Source: Roseibium sediminis
GTDB lineage: Bacteria; Pseudomonadota; Alphaproteobacteria; Rhizobiales; Stappiaceae
Reading direction: 5' to 3'
Assembly: GCF_008711325.1 (NCBI RefSeq)
Contig: NZ_VXDB01000014.1
Coordinates: forward strand, 62,001-126,000
DNA length: 64,000 nt
In this document: positions 36,476 to 44,465 of the stretch, one piece after another
Layout: the number at the start of each line of letters is the position of its first letter
How positions within the stretch are numbered: position 1 is the stretch's first letter
Made by a program: the position numbers and the translations under genes
The notes under the pieces: model-generated
Databases searched by the model: none
The model's input: the letters and a program-made list of their open reading frames with translations, nothing else
What the model was told of the DNA's origin: nothing

Positions 36476-37674
36476 GGTTTTACAAAACTCCATTGTGTGA
36501 CCGGCATGAGTGGTCGCCAGCCGGTCAACCCGCCAACAGCGCTTGCGCGATGGACAGAAAGCCGGGTCAGCTCACCGCCAAACTCCTGCCAGGCTTGCTG
36601 AAGCACCGCTTCGCCCTCCAGTGTCACCGCGTTGGCGACCAGCCGTCCGCCGGACTTCAGAGCCTTGTGGCAGGTTTGAACGAGGCCATCTGTCGTCAAA
36701 CCGCCACCGATGAAGATCGCATCCGGCGCAGGCAGGCCGTCCAGACCGTCCGGGGCAGCGGTATTGCGCACATCAAACTGGGGAACACCGAGTTCAAGCG
36801 CATTTAGATCTGCCATCTGACGACGCTCGTCATGCGGCTCAAGACCAATGGCCTTTCCGCGAGGCGATGCCCGCAGCCATTCGATCCCGACGGACCCGCA
36901 CCCGGCACCGATATCCCAGAGTGTTGCTCCGGGGTGGGGCTGAAGAGCGGCCAGCGTGACAGCGCGGATTTCGCGCTTGGTCATCTTGCCGTCGTGATGA
37001 AAGGCATCATCGGCTAGGCCAGGCGTCTGGTGCAGGAACCTTGCCCCGGCAAGCGGTTTCAGCTCGATGGCCAGCGTGTGAAAATCGGCTACGTCTTCCC
37101 GCCAGCCTTCTGCAGAACCTTCCACGATCCGCTCTGCGTCTCCGCCCATATGCTCCAGAACAGTCATGCGAGAGGGGCCGTATCCGGCATCCGTCAATAT
37201 ATCGGCAACCCGCGCAGGAGTTTCGCTGTTGCTGGTCAAGGCAAGAATACGCGCGCCCGGATAAAGCACCGTCTTCAAGGTTTCCACCGGGCGACCGTGC
37301 AGGGAAATGCAGTCGCAGTCTTGCACCGCCCAGCCAAGGCGACTGGCTGCCAGCTGGAAGGCGGAGAGGGAAGGCAGCACGCGCATCTCGGATGCCGGAA
37401 AATGCCTTGCCAGTGTCGAACCAATTCCGAACCATTGCGGGTCGCCGGTCGCCAGAATGGCAACCTTTTGTCCGCGAAGCGCTTTTAGATGGTCATAAAC
37501 CGCGGAGAACGGGCTTGGCCATGTTCGCTGTTCGCCGGAAACAGGACCAATCAGCTCGAAATGCCGTGCCCCGCCATAGATGACATTTGCCGTTGAAAGC
37601 AGATGTCGGGCGGCAGACGAAAGCGAGCCATCCTCGCCAATGCCGATGAGGCTCAACCATTTTCCGGACGTCAT
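36472..37674 (-). CDS. cobL: Precorrin-6B C5,15-methyltransferase (decarboxylating)
   Basis: Two-domain enzyme, 400 residues. The N-terminal CbiE-like domain (about 1-205) has LSLIGIGEDGSL and ILATGDPQWFGIG; the C-terminal CbiT-like domain (about 215-400) has the Rossmann SAM site LWDIGAGCGSVGIEWLR and DAIFIGGGLTTDG. It methylates C5 and C15 and decarboxylates the C12 acetate. Start and stop overlap the neighbours by 4 bases each (ATGA), which indicates translational coupling along the operon. Confidence 0.95.
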   Translation of the reverse strand: MTSGKWLSLIGIGEDGSLSSAARHLLSTANVIYGGARHFELIGPVSGEQRTWPSPFSAVYDHLKALRGQKVAILATGDPQWFGIGSTLARHFPASEMRVLPSLSAFQLAASRLGWAVQDCDCISLHGRPVETLKTVLYPGARILALTSNSETPARVADILTDAGYGPSRMTVLEHMGGDAERIVEGSAEGWREDVADFHTLAIELKPLAGARFLHQTPGLADDAFHHDGKMTKREIRAVTLAALQPHPGATLWDIGAGCGSVGIEWLRASPRGKAIGLEPHDERRQMADLNALELGVPQFDVRNTAAPDGLDGLPAPDAIFIGGGLTTDGLVQTCHKALKSGGRLVANAVTLEGEAVLQQAWQEFGGELTRLSVHRASAVGGLTGWRPLMPVTQWSFVKP

Positions 37675-37883
37675 GATTTCCGCTCCAGATTGAACGGTTT
37701 AATGGCGGGTTTTGTAGCGAGTTCTTCTGTCTTGCCTTCAGAGGAAGGTTGAACGCCGCGTTTTCCGCGGGACTTGTGATGGGCTTTCGGGTCCTCGCCG
37801 GGCGCGGCAGGTGTTCCGCCATGGGAGCGGAAACCGTAGGACTTGAGCGGCTTGCCGGTCTTGATGGACTTTCTCTCGCTCAT
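37671..37883 (-). CDS. Small basic protein of the cob operon, unknown function
   Basis: A 70-residue, Lys/Arg/Pro/Gly-rich protein with no recognised domain, signal peptide or membrane helix and a largely disordered composition (SYGFRSHGGTPAAPG, HHKSRGKRG). It is held between cobH and cobL by ATGA overlaps on both sides, so it is very likely translated. I do not recognise a family. It could be an assembly factor or nucleic-acid-binding protein, but nothing in the sequence shows this. Confidence 0.7.
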   Translation of the reverse strand: MSERKSIKTGKPLKSYGFRSHGGTPAAPGEDPKAHHKSRGKRGVQPSSEGKTEELATKPAIKPFNLERKS

Positions 37884-38545
37884 GCACGTTCCTCCGGCAA
37901 GCCCGCTGCAAGCGCATTCACGGCGGCCGCTGCAATGGCTGATCCGCCGCGCCGTCCTTTCAGCGCCAGAAAGGGCAAATCAAGCATGTTGGCGGCTAGG
38001 GCGTCCTTGGACTCCGCCGCGCCAACGAACCCCACCGGAAAACCCAAAACCGCGGCAGGTTTCGGCGCACCCTTTTCGATCATTTCCAGAAGATGGAAGA
38101 GCGCAGTTGGGGCATTGCCGATGGCAACCACGGCGCCATCCAGATGCGCGCGCCAATGTTCAACAGCCGCGGCAGACCGGGTGGTTCCGATCGACTGCGC
38201 AAGTGCCGGCACGTCTTCCCGATTGAGGGTGCAGATGACCTGATTGTTTGCAGGCAGGTGCCTTGGAATGATCCCGTGCACCACCATCTCCACATCGCAG
38301 AGCACAGGCGCGCCCTTCGTCAATGCATCATGTGCGATTTCGGCTACCCCGTCAGACCACATCAGGTCATGGGGAATATCCGTCATCCCGCAGGCATGGA
38401 TCAGGCGAACCGCCACTGGCTGCAGGGCCGGTGGCAGGATGCCAAGATCAGCTTCGGCCCGGACGATCGAAAAGGACTGCCGGTAAATCGCGGCAGGATC
38501 CTTTTCATACGCAAATGAGCCGGTGCCCGCGTCGTCCGATATCAC
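37880..38545 (-). CDS. cobH: Precorrin-8X methylmutase
   Basis: Moves the C11 methyl group to C12 giving (hydrogeno/cobyr)inate, 221 residues. The catalytic histidine is His50 in VRLIHACGM, and VLGFPVGFVGAAESK and LKGRRGGSAIAAA are the family signatures near the C-terminus. The GTG start overlaps the cbiX stop, and its stop overlaps the small basic gene. Confidence 0.95.
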   Translation of the reverse strand: MISDDAGTGSFAYEKDPAAIYRQSFSIVRAEADLGILPPALQPVAVRLIHACGMTDIPHDLMWSDGVAEIAHDALTKGAPVLCDVEMVVHGIIPRHLPANNQVICTLNREDVPALAQSIGTTRSAAAVEHWRAHLDGAVVAIGNAPTALFHLLEMIEKGAPKPAAVLGFPVGFVGAAESKDALAANMLDLPFLALKGRRGGSAIAAAAVNALAAGLPEERA

Positions 38546-39765
38546 CCGTTCTTGTCCATTGACTTGGGTCCAAGCGGGTGATCCGCATGGGGGTAAGGGT
38601 GATGATGGTGATCGTGCCCATGCCCGTGATCATGCGAATGCCCGTGATCATGCGAATGCCCGTGATCATGCGAATGAACGTGATGATGCCCATGATCGTG
38701 CGAATGGCCGTGGTCATGCCCGTGGTCATGATGGTGATGATCATGGCTGTGGTGATCATGCCCGTGCCCGTGCCCGTGCCCGTGATGGTCATGGTGATGA
38801 TGATGACCGCCCTTGCGCACTTCCTTCTCGCAGGCCCCGGTGCAGATCTCGTCGCACAGCTTGCATTCCGCTTCCGCGCCAAGACCTTCCACATGATGGT
38901 GGTGGCTTTCCTGCGCCAGGCCGATTTCTGCCTCAAAGCCAAGCACCTGCTCGCGGTACTTGCACATCTGGCAGTTCATCAGGTTCTGGCCTTCCAGAAT
39001 CTCGGTCACCCGGTCCGCCATCGTGTCAATCACTTGCGGGTGGTCGTTGAGATAGCCTGCCTTAAGGAACTCGATCTCCGGGTGAGCGGCGGCAACTTCA
39101 TCTGTCGCTGTATAGATCCGCTGCACCAGAACGCCGGTGAAGAGGAAGTAGGGGAAGACGATAATGCGCTTGTAACCAAGTTTGGCTGCATGCTCGAGGC
39201 CCGGTGTTACAAGCGGAAAGGTGACACCGGAGTAGCAGGTTTCTGCCCATCCAAAGCCGAACCCTTCCCAAAGGAGGCGGGTGATTTTGGCCACGTTGGA
39301 ATTGGCATCGGGATCCGACGCTCCGCGTCCGACAACCATCAACAAGGTTTCATGCAGCGGAATGTCGCTCTCGGCAGCGTCAATGGCTTCCTGAATGCGT
39401 GCCCCGGCGGCGCGCACCATGCGCATGTCGACGGCAAGTTCGCGGCCATAGGTGATCTTCATACCCGGGTTCTGGGCCTGATAGGTATTCAGGACAGAAG
39501 GAATGTCGTTCTTGGCATGACCAGCGGCAAAGAGCATGCCCGGCACAGCCAGAACATGCGTGCAGCCCTTGTCCTTAAGCTTGTCGAGGCCGTCCTTGAT
39601 GACCGGATTGGCAAATTCAAGATAGCCATATTCAACAGGCCAGCCGGGAAAACGGGCCGTCAGCCCCTCGGCCAATTGAGCGAACTGCTTCACGGCGCCC
39701 TTGTTGCGGCTGCCGTGACCACAGATCATCAGGCCGAGTTTCTCGCCCGTGTGTCTGTAACTCAT
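38542..39765 (-). CDS. cbiX: Sirohydrochlorin cobaltochelatase CbiX with Cys cluster and His-rich tail
   Basis: Inserts cobalt into sirohydrochlorin at the start of the cobalt-early pathway. Residues 1-260 hold two CbiX chelatase half-domains; catalytic histidines are likely His17 (ICGHGS) and His83 (FAAGHAKNDIP). An MxCxxC motif (Met263-Cys268), known to hold an iron-sulfur cluster in Bacillus megaterium CbiX, is followed by a second Cys group (Cys301, 304, 308, 312). The last 90 residues contain about 44 histidines in HSHDHG-type repeats, probably a cobalt store. The start overlaps the upstream small gene and the stop overlaps cobH. Confidence 0.94.
   Translation of the reverse strand: MSYRHTGEKLGLMICGHGSRNKGAVKQFAQLAEGLTARFPGWPVEYGYLEFANPVIKDGLDKLKDKGCTHVLAVPGMLFAAGHAKNDIPSVLNTYQAQNPGMKITYGRELAVDMRMVRAAGARIQEAIDAAESDIPLHETLLMVVGRGASDPDANSNVAKITRLLWEGFGFGWAETCYSGVTFPLVTPGLEHAAKLGYKRIIVFPYFLFTGVLVQRIYTATDEVAAAHPEIEFLKAGYLNDHPQVIDTMADRVTEILEGQNLMNCQMCKYREQVLGFEAEIGLAQESHHHHVEGLGAEAECKLCDEICTGACEKEVRKGGHHHHHDHHGHGHGHGHDHHSHDHHHHDHGHDHGHSHDHGHHHVHSHDHGHSHDHGHSHDHGHGHDHHHHPYPHADHPLGPKSMDKNG
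38623..38676 (-). repeat. Tandem 18-base repeat inside cbiX
   Basis: Three identical copies of an 18-base unit (CCCGTGATCATGCGAATG on the plus strand) encode repeated His-Ser-His-Asp-His-Gly. A hexamer array, CCCGTG x4, lies at 38761-38784. These are coding repeats that could change number by slippage without shifting frame. Confidence 0.9.
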
Positions 39766-39995
39766 TGGGCTGCCTCGGTGTCCGCATCTGCAGTTTCGCC
39801 TTCCGGCTTTTCATCCTGCTTCTTGCGGGTCTTCGTGGCGACGATGGCTGCGACTGCAGCAGCAGCGGCCAGTGCGCCCATGGCAATCCAGTGCGAATGG
39901 CCGGCAAGTTCGCCGACATGCCCTGCATGGGCATGGGCAAAACCTGGCAAAAGGGCAGCTGCGGCCATGGTGGCCAGACCGGTTACGTTTTTCAA
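39762..39995 (-). CDS. Small exported or membrane protein, first gene of the cob operon (DUF6732-like)
   Basis: A 77-residue protein from the TTG at 39995, which has GGGAGA just upstream; an in-frame ATG at 40025 lies inside a strong hairpin and is less likely. It has a signal peptide (NVTGLATMAAAALLPGFAHA), a short His-rich segment (HAGHVGELAGHSHW), one membrane helix (AMGALAAAAAVAAIVAT) and a charged tail. Similar small proteins occur beside cobalt genes; a role in cobalt entry or sensing is a guess. Its stop overlaps the cbiX start (ATGA). Confidence 0.7.
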   Translation of the reverse strand: MKNVTGLATMAAAALLPGFAHAHAGHVGELAGHSHWIAMGALAAAAAVAAIVATKTRKKQDEKPEGETADADTEAAQ

Positions 39996-40016
39996 AGGTG
40001 TCTCTCCCTGCTCATT

Positions 40017-40035
40017 CCGGCTCACGGAGAGCCGG
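40017..40035 (-). promoter_or_regulatory. Hairpin upstream of the first cob-operon ribosome site
   Basis: CCGGCTC (40017-40023) and GAGCCGG (40029-40035) form a 7-base GC-rich stem with a 5-base loop, ending about 10 bases before the GGGAGA ribosome site of the first gene. It could be the expression platform of the leader element upstream. Confidence 0.5.
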
Positions 40036-40063
40036 TCGCATCACATGGTTCAAGTGGAGGCCC

Positions 40064-40215
40064 GGCAGGAGAGAAAGCGGGCACAGCTGACCTGCGGCAC
40101 ATTGCAGGAAGCAGAACCTGTGACAGCTCCGGAGTTGGTCCCCGAATTGGGTCAACCTCAGCCAGAATCGCTTTCAGTCCCTCAAGGGACGCCGTCGAAT
40201 TCCGGCAACCTAGAG
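40064..40215 (-). promoter_or_regulatory. Possible divergent cobalamin riboswitch
   Basis: Read on the minus strand, the leader of the cob operon shows in order TAGGTTGCCGG, a GTCCCTTGAGGGAC hairpin, TGAAAGCGATTCTGG, a GGGGACC...CTCCGGAGCTGTCA segment and CTCCTGCC. These resemble the order GGTGCC, AAAAGGGAA, CCCCGCAACTGT, ACCTGCC of cobalamin riboswitches, at the usual total length of about 150 bases. The core is clearly not consensus, so this is a by-eye suggestion supported by its place upstream of eight B12 genes. Confidence 0.38.
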
Positions 40216-40306
40216 AACGGAGCCTGCTGGATCAAGCACGAAAACGACATGGAAAGGCAGCGGTGCGGTAAGCGGGCTCGCCAGCGCGCCTTTCCCGGCG
40301 AAATGC

Positions 40307-41596
40307 CTATTGCACGGCCCAGGCTGCGGCATCTTCGCGCGTGCCGATCATGGCCAGCCCCTTTGCGACGGAGGTCAGCTCTTCACCGCCCGACAAACGG
40401 CTCGCTCCAAACCGGGTCTCGAACTGTCGGCGCAAGGCCGGAACGAAGGAGGTGCCGCCGGTCATGAAAACATGATCGATATCTCCATCTGTAAGACCAG
40501 CTTCCTGAATGGTCTTGTCGAGGGCCTGATCCATGCGTTGAAGGTCCGGAGCGATCCACTCCTCGAAGTCGCTGCGGGAAACCGTTGCGACAAAATCTTT
40601 TCCAAGAGGCGCAAATCTGAGTTCCGCCTGATCCTCGCTGGAGAGGGCGGCCTTGGTCGTCGAAACAGACTTGAACAGGGGGTAACCCTGATCTTCCTCG
40701 ACCAGCTCGATGAACAGCTCGATCTTTTCCTGATCATCGCAGTAGCGCAGCAGCTTCTTCAGTTCCTTGTAGTCATTGGAGGTCTTGAAGATCGACAACA
40801 GGTGCCAGCGCGCGAAGTTGGTGAAGAGGTTCGGCGGAACCTCCAGTGTTTTGCCCATACTGGAATAGGTCGTGCCCTTGCCGATTTCCGGAAGGATGAC
40901 CTTTTCCAGAATGCGGTAGTCGAAAGTGTCTCCGGCAATGCCGACACCGCCGCGCCCCAGCGGATCTGCAGACAGGACATCGCCCTCCTTGCGGAATCGC
41001 ATCAGGGAGTAGTCGGTCGTGCCACCGCCAAAATCGGCGACAAGAACAGTTGCGTCCTTCTCCAGCCGATCGGCAAAGGAAAACGCCGCACCAACGGGTT
41101 CATAGACAAAGAGCACGTCTTCCACGCCGAGGCGGTTCAGTGTCTCGCGGTAACGGGCCATGGCAAGTGTCTCGTCGGGAACATTGCCAGCAAAGACCAC
41201 TGGCCGCCCGACGACGACGCGGGTGCCTTGTGGAAACAGGGGCGCACCATGATGGTCCCCTGCCTTGCGCAGGAAGGTTTCCATCAGGTCCTCAAACTCA
41301 AAACGTGTCCCGAAGACGCCGGTGCCATTGAATAGGCTGCTGGCGACGAAGGTCTTCAGCGACTGGATGAACCGCACGTCGTCCAGGCTTTCCAGAAAGG
41401 CACGAATGGCCCAGGGACCAATGGCTGCCTCCGGGCGCCGTTGCGGGCCGCGGTCAATGAAACTGAGCACCGTTGGAAGGCTCGCAAAAGCCTCGTCTCC
41501 AGCGCCAAGCTGGACCGGAGTAAGGGTGCGTTCGCTGTTCCCGCTCACCATCACCGTGTTGGACGTTCCAAAATCGAGTCCGAGGGCCAGCGCCAT
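40307..41596 (-). CDS. Hsp70-family protein (YegD-like)
   Basis: A 429-residue actin/Hsp70-fold ATPase lacking the substrate-binding domain of DnaK. Phosphate loops are seen at ALGLDFGTSNTVMV and VLVADFGGGTTDYSLM, the connecting segment at EPVGAAFSFA and the adenosine motif at VFMTGGTSFVPALR. The start at 41596 has GGAG 8 bases upstream; the frame extends to 41623. YegD-type proteins have no firm role. It precedes the cob leader on the same strand but is separated from it by about 280 bases, so it is a separate unit with its 5' end facing the DUF2946 gene. Confidence 0.9.
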   Translation of the reverse strand: MALALGLDFGTSNTVMVSGNSERTLTPVQLGAGDEAFASLPTVLSFIDRGPQRRPEAAIGPWAIRAFLESLDDVRFIQSLKTFVASSLFNGTGVFGTRFEFEDLMETFLRKAGDHHGAPLFPQGTRVVVGRPVVFAGNVPDETLAMARYRETLNRLGVEDVLFVYEPVGAAFSFADRLEKDATVLVADFGGGTTDYSLMRFRKEGDVLSADPLGRGGVGIAGDTFDYRILEKVILPEIGKGTTYSSMGKTLEVPPNLFTNFARWHLLSIFKTSNDYKELKKLLRYCDDQEKIELFIELVEEDQGYPLFKSVSTTKAALSSEDQAELRFAPLGKDFVATVSRSDFEEWIAPDLQRMDQALDKTIQEAGLTDGDIDHVFMTGGTSFVPALRRQFETRFGASRLSGGEELTSVAKGLAMIGTREDAAAWAVQ

Positions 41597-41831
41597 TTTG
41601 ATTTCTCCAAGAAATGAGCGCACACCCGCCAGGCAAGGTGGCAGGCCGCGGGAAATTCAGGATGTGTCCAGAAACGGGGACGGCGTTCCTAGACTGATTG
41701 CAGGCAAAGGGCAATTGTCTTTTCCTGAAAATTCCTTCGGTAGCGAACGTGAATTCGCTCGCCTTCATGTTGCAGGCGGTTTTCGTTTTGGCTAGTCAGC
41801 TGCATCCAGAGAGGATGAGGGTGCGGTCTCC

Positions 41832-42236
41832 GTGACAGGTGCAGGCAAAAAATGGCGGTCGATTGCAGGAGCGTTGCTCCTGTTGCCGATGCTGTTGTCT
41901 GCTGTCATCCCGCAGGGCTTCATGCCCACAACGACAGAAGATGGCTACATTTCTGTCACACTTTGTACGACCGAGGGCTTGCGCACCGTTCTTTTGAACG
42001 AAGAAGGCGCCGAGGTCTCTCCGGCAAAGGGGCAGGACCTCCCGGAGAACCAGAGGCGAGCGGGCGAGCACTGCCTGTTTGCTGCAACTGTCGCACTGTC
42101 CCTGCCCGAACAGGTTCGGTTCCAGGCCCCTCTGGAACTGGTTTCTGTTTCCCTCGAACAGCTGACTGATTTCGATCTTTCTCCGCAGGGCCCGATCCTG
42201 CCGATAGGTGCCCGCGCACCACCTGCCTCCGCCTGA
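41832..42236 (+). CDS. DUF2946-like small membrane/exported protein
   Basis: A 134-residue protein starting with GTG. It has an N-terminal hydrophobic segment (SIAGALLLLPMLLSAVIPQGFMP), two isolated cysteines (TLCTTEG and EHCLFAA) and a C-terminal ARAPP, a pattern of DUF2946 proteins, which often neighbour copper- or TonB-related genes. The PepSY gene follows after 84 bases and may be co-transcribed. Function is unknown. Confidence 0.65.
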   Translation: MTGAGKKWRSIAGALLLLPMLLSAVIPQGFMPTTTEDGYISVTLCTTEGLRTVLLNEEGAEVSPAKGQDLPENQRRAGEHCLFAATVALSLPEQVRFQAPLELVSVSLEQLTDFDLSPQGPILPIGARAPPASA

Positions 42237-42320
42237 TCTCAAACAATCCCAGAATGAAAACAGGTTTTCGGGACCGGAGCTGTCATATATGCGCCGAGTG
42301 TCCCGACATGGAGACAAACA

Positions 42321-43724
42321 ATGGCACCCCAAGAGCTGCCTGCGCAGTCGGCTGCGCCCACCAAGGACATGTTCTATCGCGCTGCATGGCGTTGGCATTT
42401 TTACGCGGGGCTTTTCGTTGCCCCGTTCATGATCATCCTCGCCGTAACGGGCATGATGATGATGTATATCGGCTATTTCGATGGCCGGGACGGCGAGAAG
42501 ATCACTGTTCCGGTCGGCGTGGAACGGCTGGCAGTCTCGGAGCAGGCTGCCGCCGCGCTCGCCTCTATCCAGGACAGTTCTCTGGTGGAGTGGCTGAAGC
42601 CGCGAACCGATGCGAATGTTTCTGTCTTCCGTGTCCGCCATGGAGACTTTCAGTCCATGGTTGCGGTCGATCCCTATACCGGGGACGTAGTTGATACCTG
42701 GGTTCGCCGGGACGGCTGGTACGACTTTGCCGACGGCATCCACAGTGACCTGCTTCTGGGAACAACGGGGGACCGCATTCTGGAGATAGCTGCCGGTTTC
42801 GGCATCGTGCTTGTGATCACGGGGCTCTATCTCTGGTGGCCGAGAGATCGCGGACTGCTGCGATCCCTTCTTCCGGATCTTTCGAAACATGGACGTGAGA
42901 AATGGCGCGAGCTCCACGCGTCTTTCGGGATTTTGGTCTCTGTCTTCCTGATCTTGTTTCTGATTACCGGCATGTCGTGGACCGGTATCTGGGGCAGCAA
43001 GCTTGCTCAGGCGTGGAGCACCTTCCCGGCGGAAAAATGGAACAATGTGCCCCTTTCCGACGACACCCATGCCAGCATGAACCACGGCAACCTGTCGGAT
43101 GTCCCATGGGCGCTTGAGCAGACCCCAATGCCGGCTTCCGGCTCGGATGTTGGTGTGACCGGGACGCCTGCTGGTCAGCCGGTAAACATTGATACTGTCG
43201 CGGCTCTGGCAGGCCAGTTAGGATTTGATGCAAGGTTCCGGGTCGCCTATCCACGCGGTTCAACCGGGGTCTGGACAATCAATCAGGATACAATGAGTGC
43301 TGACGCGGAAGACCCGTTTGCTGACAAGACTGTTCATGTCGACAAGTATACCGGCAAGGTTCTGGCGGATGTCCGCTTTGCCGACTATTCGCTGGCCGGC
43401 AAGTCCATGGCGGTCGGCATTCCCATGCATATGGGGCTGATGGGGCTCTGGAACCTTGTGCTCAACACGCTGATCTGCCTTGTCGTGATCTTCCTGTCGA
43501 TCAGTGGTTTGGTCATGTGGTGGGTCCGCCGACCGAAGGGAAGTGCGCTTCGGGTCTTTGCGCCAAAGACACCGGAAAACCTGCCGCACTGGCGCGGTGC
43601 GATGATCGTGATGCTGTTTGTTGCAATGGCATTCCCGCTTGTCGGCATCACGCTGATCGTGGTCCTCACACTGGACTATCTGATTGTCAAACGCGTGCCG
43701 GCGCTGCGCCGGGCTTTCGCATGA
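42321..43724 (+). CDS. PepSY-associated transmembrane protein
   Basis: A 467-residue inner-membrane protein of the PepSY-TM family. Helices lie near residues 25-48 (AGLFVAPFMIILAVTGMMMMY), 155-175, 200-222, 370-395 and 420-455, and periplasmic PepSY-like repeats lie between them (QSMVAVDPYTGDVVDTW; KTVHVDKYTGKVLADVRF). Histidines near the helix ends (WRWHFYAG, ELHASFG, MHMGLMG) suggest haem binding, as in related iron-uptake reductases. The role is probably reduction linked to metal uptake, inferred from the family. Confidence 0.86.
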   Translation: MAPQELPAQSAAPTKDMFYRAAWRWHFYAGLFVAPFMIILAVTGMMMMYIGYFDGRDGEKITVPVGVERLAVSEQAAAALASIQDSSLVEWLKPRTDANVSVFRVRHGDFQSMVAVDPYTGDVVDTWVRRDGWYDFADGIHSDLLLGTTGDRILEIAAGFGIVLVITGLYLWWPRDRGLLRSLLPDLSKHGREKWRELHASFGILVSVFLILFLITGMSWTGIWGSKLAQAWSTFPAEKWNNVPLSDDTHASMNHGNLSDVPWALEQTPMPASGSDVGVTGTPAGQPVNIDTVAALAGQLGFDARFRVAYPRGSTGVWTINQDTMSADAEDPFADKTVHVDKYTGKVLADVRFADYSLAGKSMAVGIPMHMGLMGLWNLVLNTLICLVVIFLSISGLVMWWVRRPKGSALRVFAPKTPENLPHWRGAMIVMLFVAMAFPLVGITLIVVLTLDYLIVKRVPALRRAFA

Positions 43725-43751
43725 TTTGACGACTGCACGGCCAAGGAAGGG

Positions 43752-43774
43752 CGCGGGACATCCCGCGTCTTTTC
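43752..43774 (+). terminator. Rho-independent terminator after the PepSY gene
   Basis: CGCGGGA (43752-43758) and TCCCGCG (43761-43767) form a GC-rich stem followed by TCTTTTC. The loop is only 2 bases as drawn, so the top pair probably opens. Confidence 0.6.
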
Positions 43775-43883
43775 GGTGGTCATGCGAGGGCATGTCGCTC
43801 GCGGGCCGGTTTGCCGTCGCAAGTGCCTTGTAACGCGCGCCAGGAAAGGGCTCTATAGTTAGGAAAGACCATTGGAGGGCGCC

Positions 43884-44402
43884 ATGACACAGTCACTCGT
43901 ATTCACCGTTCTTGCCTCTGATCGCCCCGGCCTCGTGGAGCGTTTGGCAAAACTGATTGCCGATGTTGACGGCAATTGGGTGGAAAGTTCCATGGCCCGG
44001 CTTGGCGGCGAGTTCGCCGGTATCGTGAGCGCCGACATTCCCGATGACGCCGTGGATCAGCTGAAGGGCCAGCTTGCTGGGCTCTCTGACCAGGGGATCA
44101 CGGTTTCCATCCGTTCGGAAGGAGCTGCAGCGGAAGAGGCGACGGGTACACGGGCCCATCTTGAAATCACGTCTCAGGACCATCCTGGAATTCTACGGGA
44201 CGTCACCCAGGTTCTCGCCCGCCATCAGGTCAGCATCGAGCAACTGGAAACCTCTGTCGAACAGGGTTCGATGCAGGGTGGCGCCATGTTCCGCGCGTTT
44301 GCCGAGCTGCGTCTGCCAGACGGTGTGACACCTGAAATGCTCAGCGAAGCCCTGCACGAAACCGCAGGCGACCTGATTGCGGATATTCATCCGGCAGAGT
44401 GA
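43884..44402 (+). CDS. ACT-domain protein, glycine cleavage system repressor-like (GcvR type)
   Basis: A 172-residue cytoplasmic protein with two ACT domains: TVLASDRPGLVERLAKLIAD at the N-terminus and LEITSQDHPGILRDVTQVLA from about residue 88. This is the GcvR layout, a regulator that senses amino acids. The ATG at 43884 follows GGAGG by 7 bases and is preferred to the frame opening at 43872. No gcv genes are in the window, so its target is unknown. Confidence 0.85.
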   Translation: MTQSLVFTVLASDRPGLVERLAKLIADVDGNWVESSMARLGGEFAGIVSADIPDDAVDQLKGQLAGLSDQGITVSIRSEGAAAEEATGTRAHLEITSQDHPGILRDVTQVLARHQVSIEQLETSVEQGSMQGGAMFRAFAELRLPDGVTPEMLSEALHETAGDLIADIHPAE

Positions 44403-44406
44403 CACT

Positions 44407-44446
44407 CATAAAAAAGGGCGGCGTGAAATCACGCCGCCCTTTCTCG
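44407..44446 (-). terminator. Strong terminator between convergent ACT and adhP genes
   Basis: A perfect 14-base inverted repeat, AAAGGGCGGCGTGA (44413-44426) and TCACGCCGCCCTTT (44429-44442), with a run of six A at 44410-44415 on the plus strand, read as T on the minus strand. It is an efficient terminator for adhP and may also stop the plus-strand ACT gene. Confidence 0.9.
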
Positions 44447-44465
44447 AATCCACAGCGTGCCCGGG

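Noticed and set aside
38623-38784. Short direct repeats that might look like a CRISPR array
   Set aside because: The repeats are contiguous, have no spacers and encode the His-rich tail of CbiX in frame.
38578-40467. A 629-codon open frame on the plus strand across cbiX
   Set aside because: It is antisense to cbiX and its upstream gene. Its length comes from the GC-rich His codons, whose complement lacks stops, and the product is low-complexity Met/Val.
41796-43085. A 429-codon minus-strand frame opposite DUF2946 and PepSY genes
   Set aside because: It is rich in Arg, His and Gln with no hydrophobic pattern, whereas the plus strand encodes clear membrane helices.
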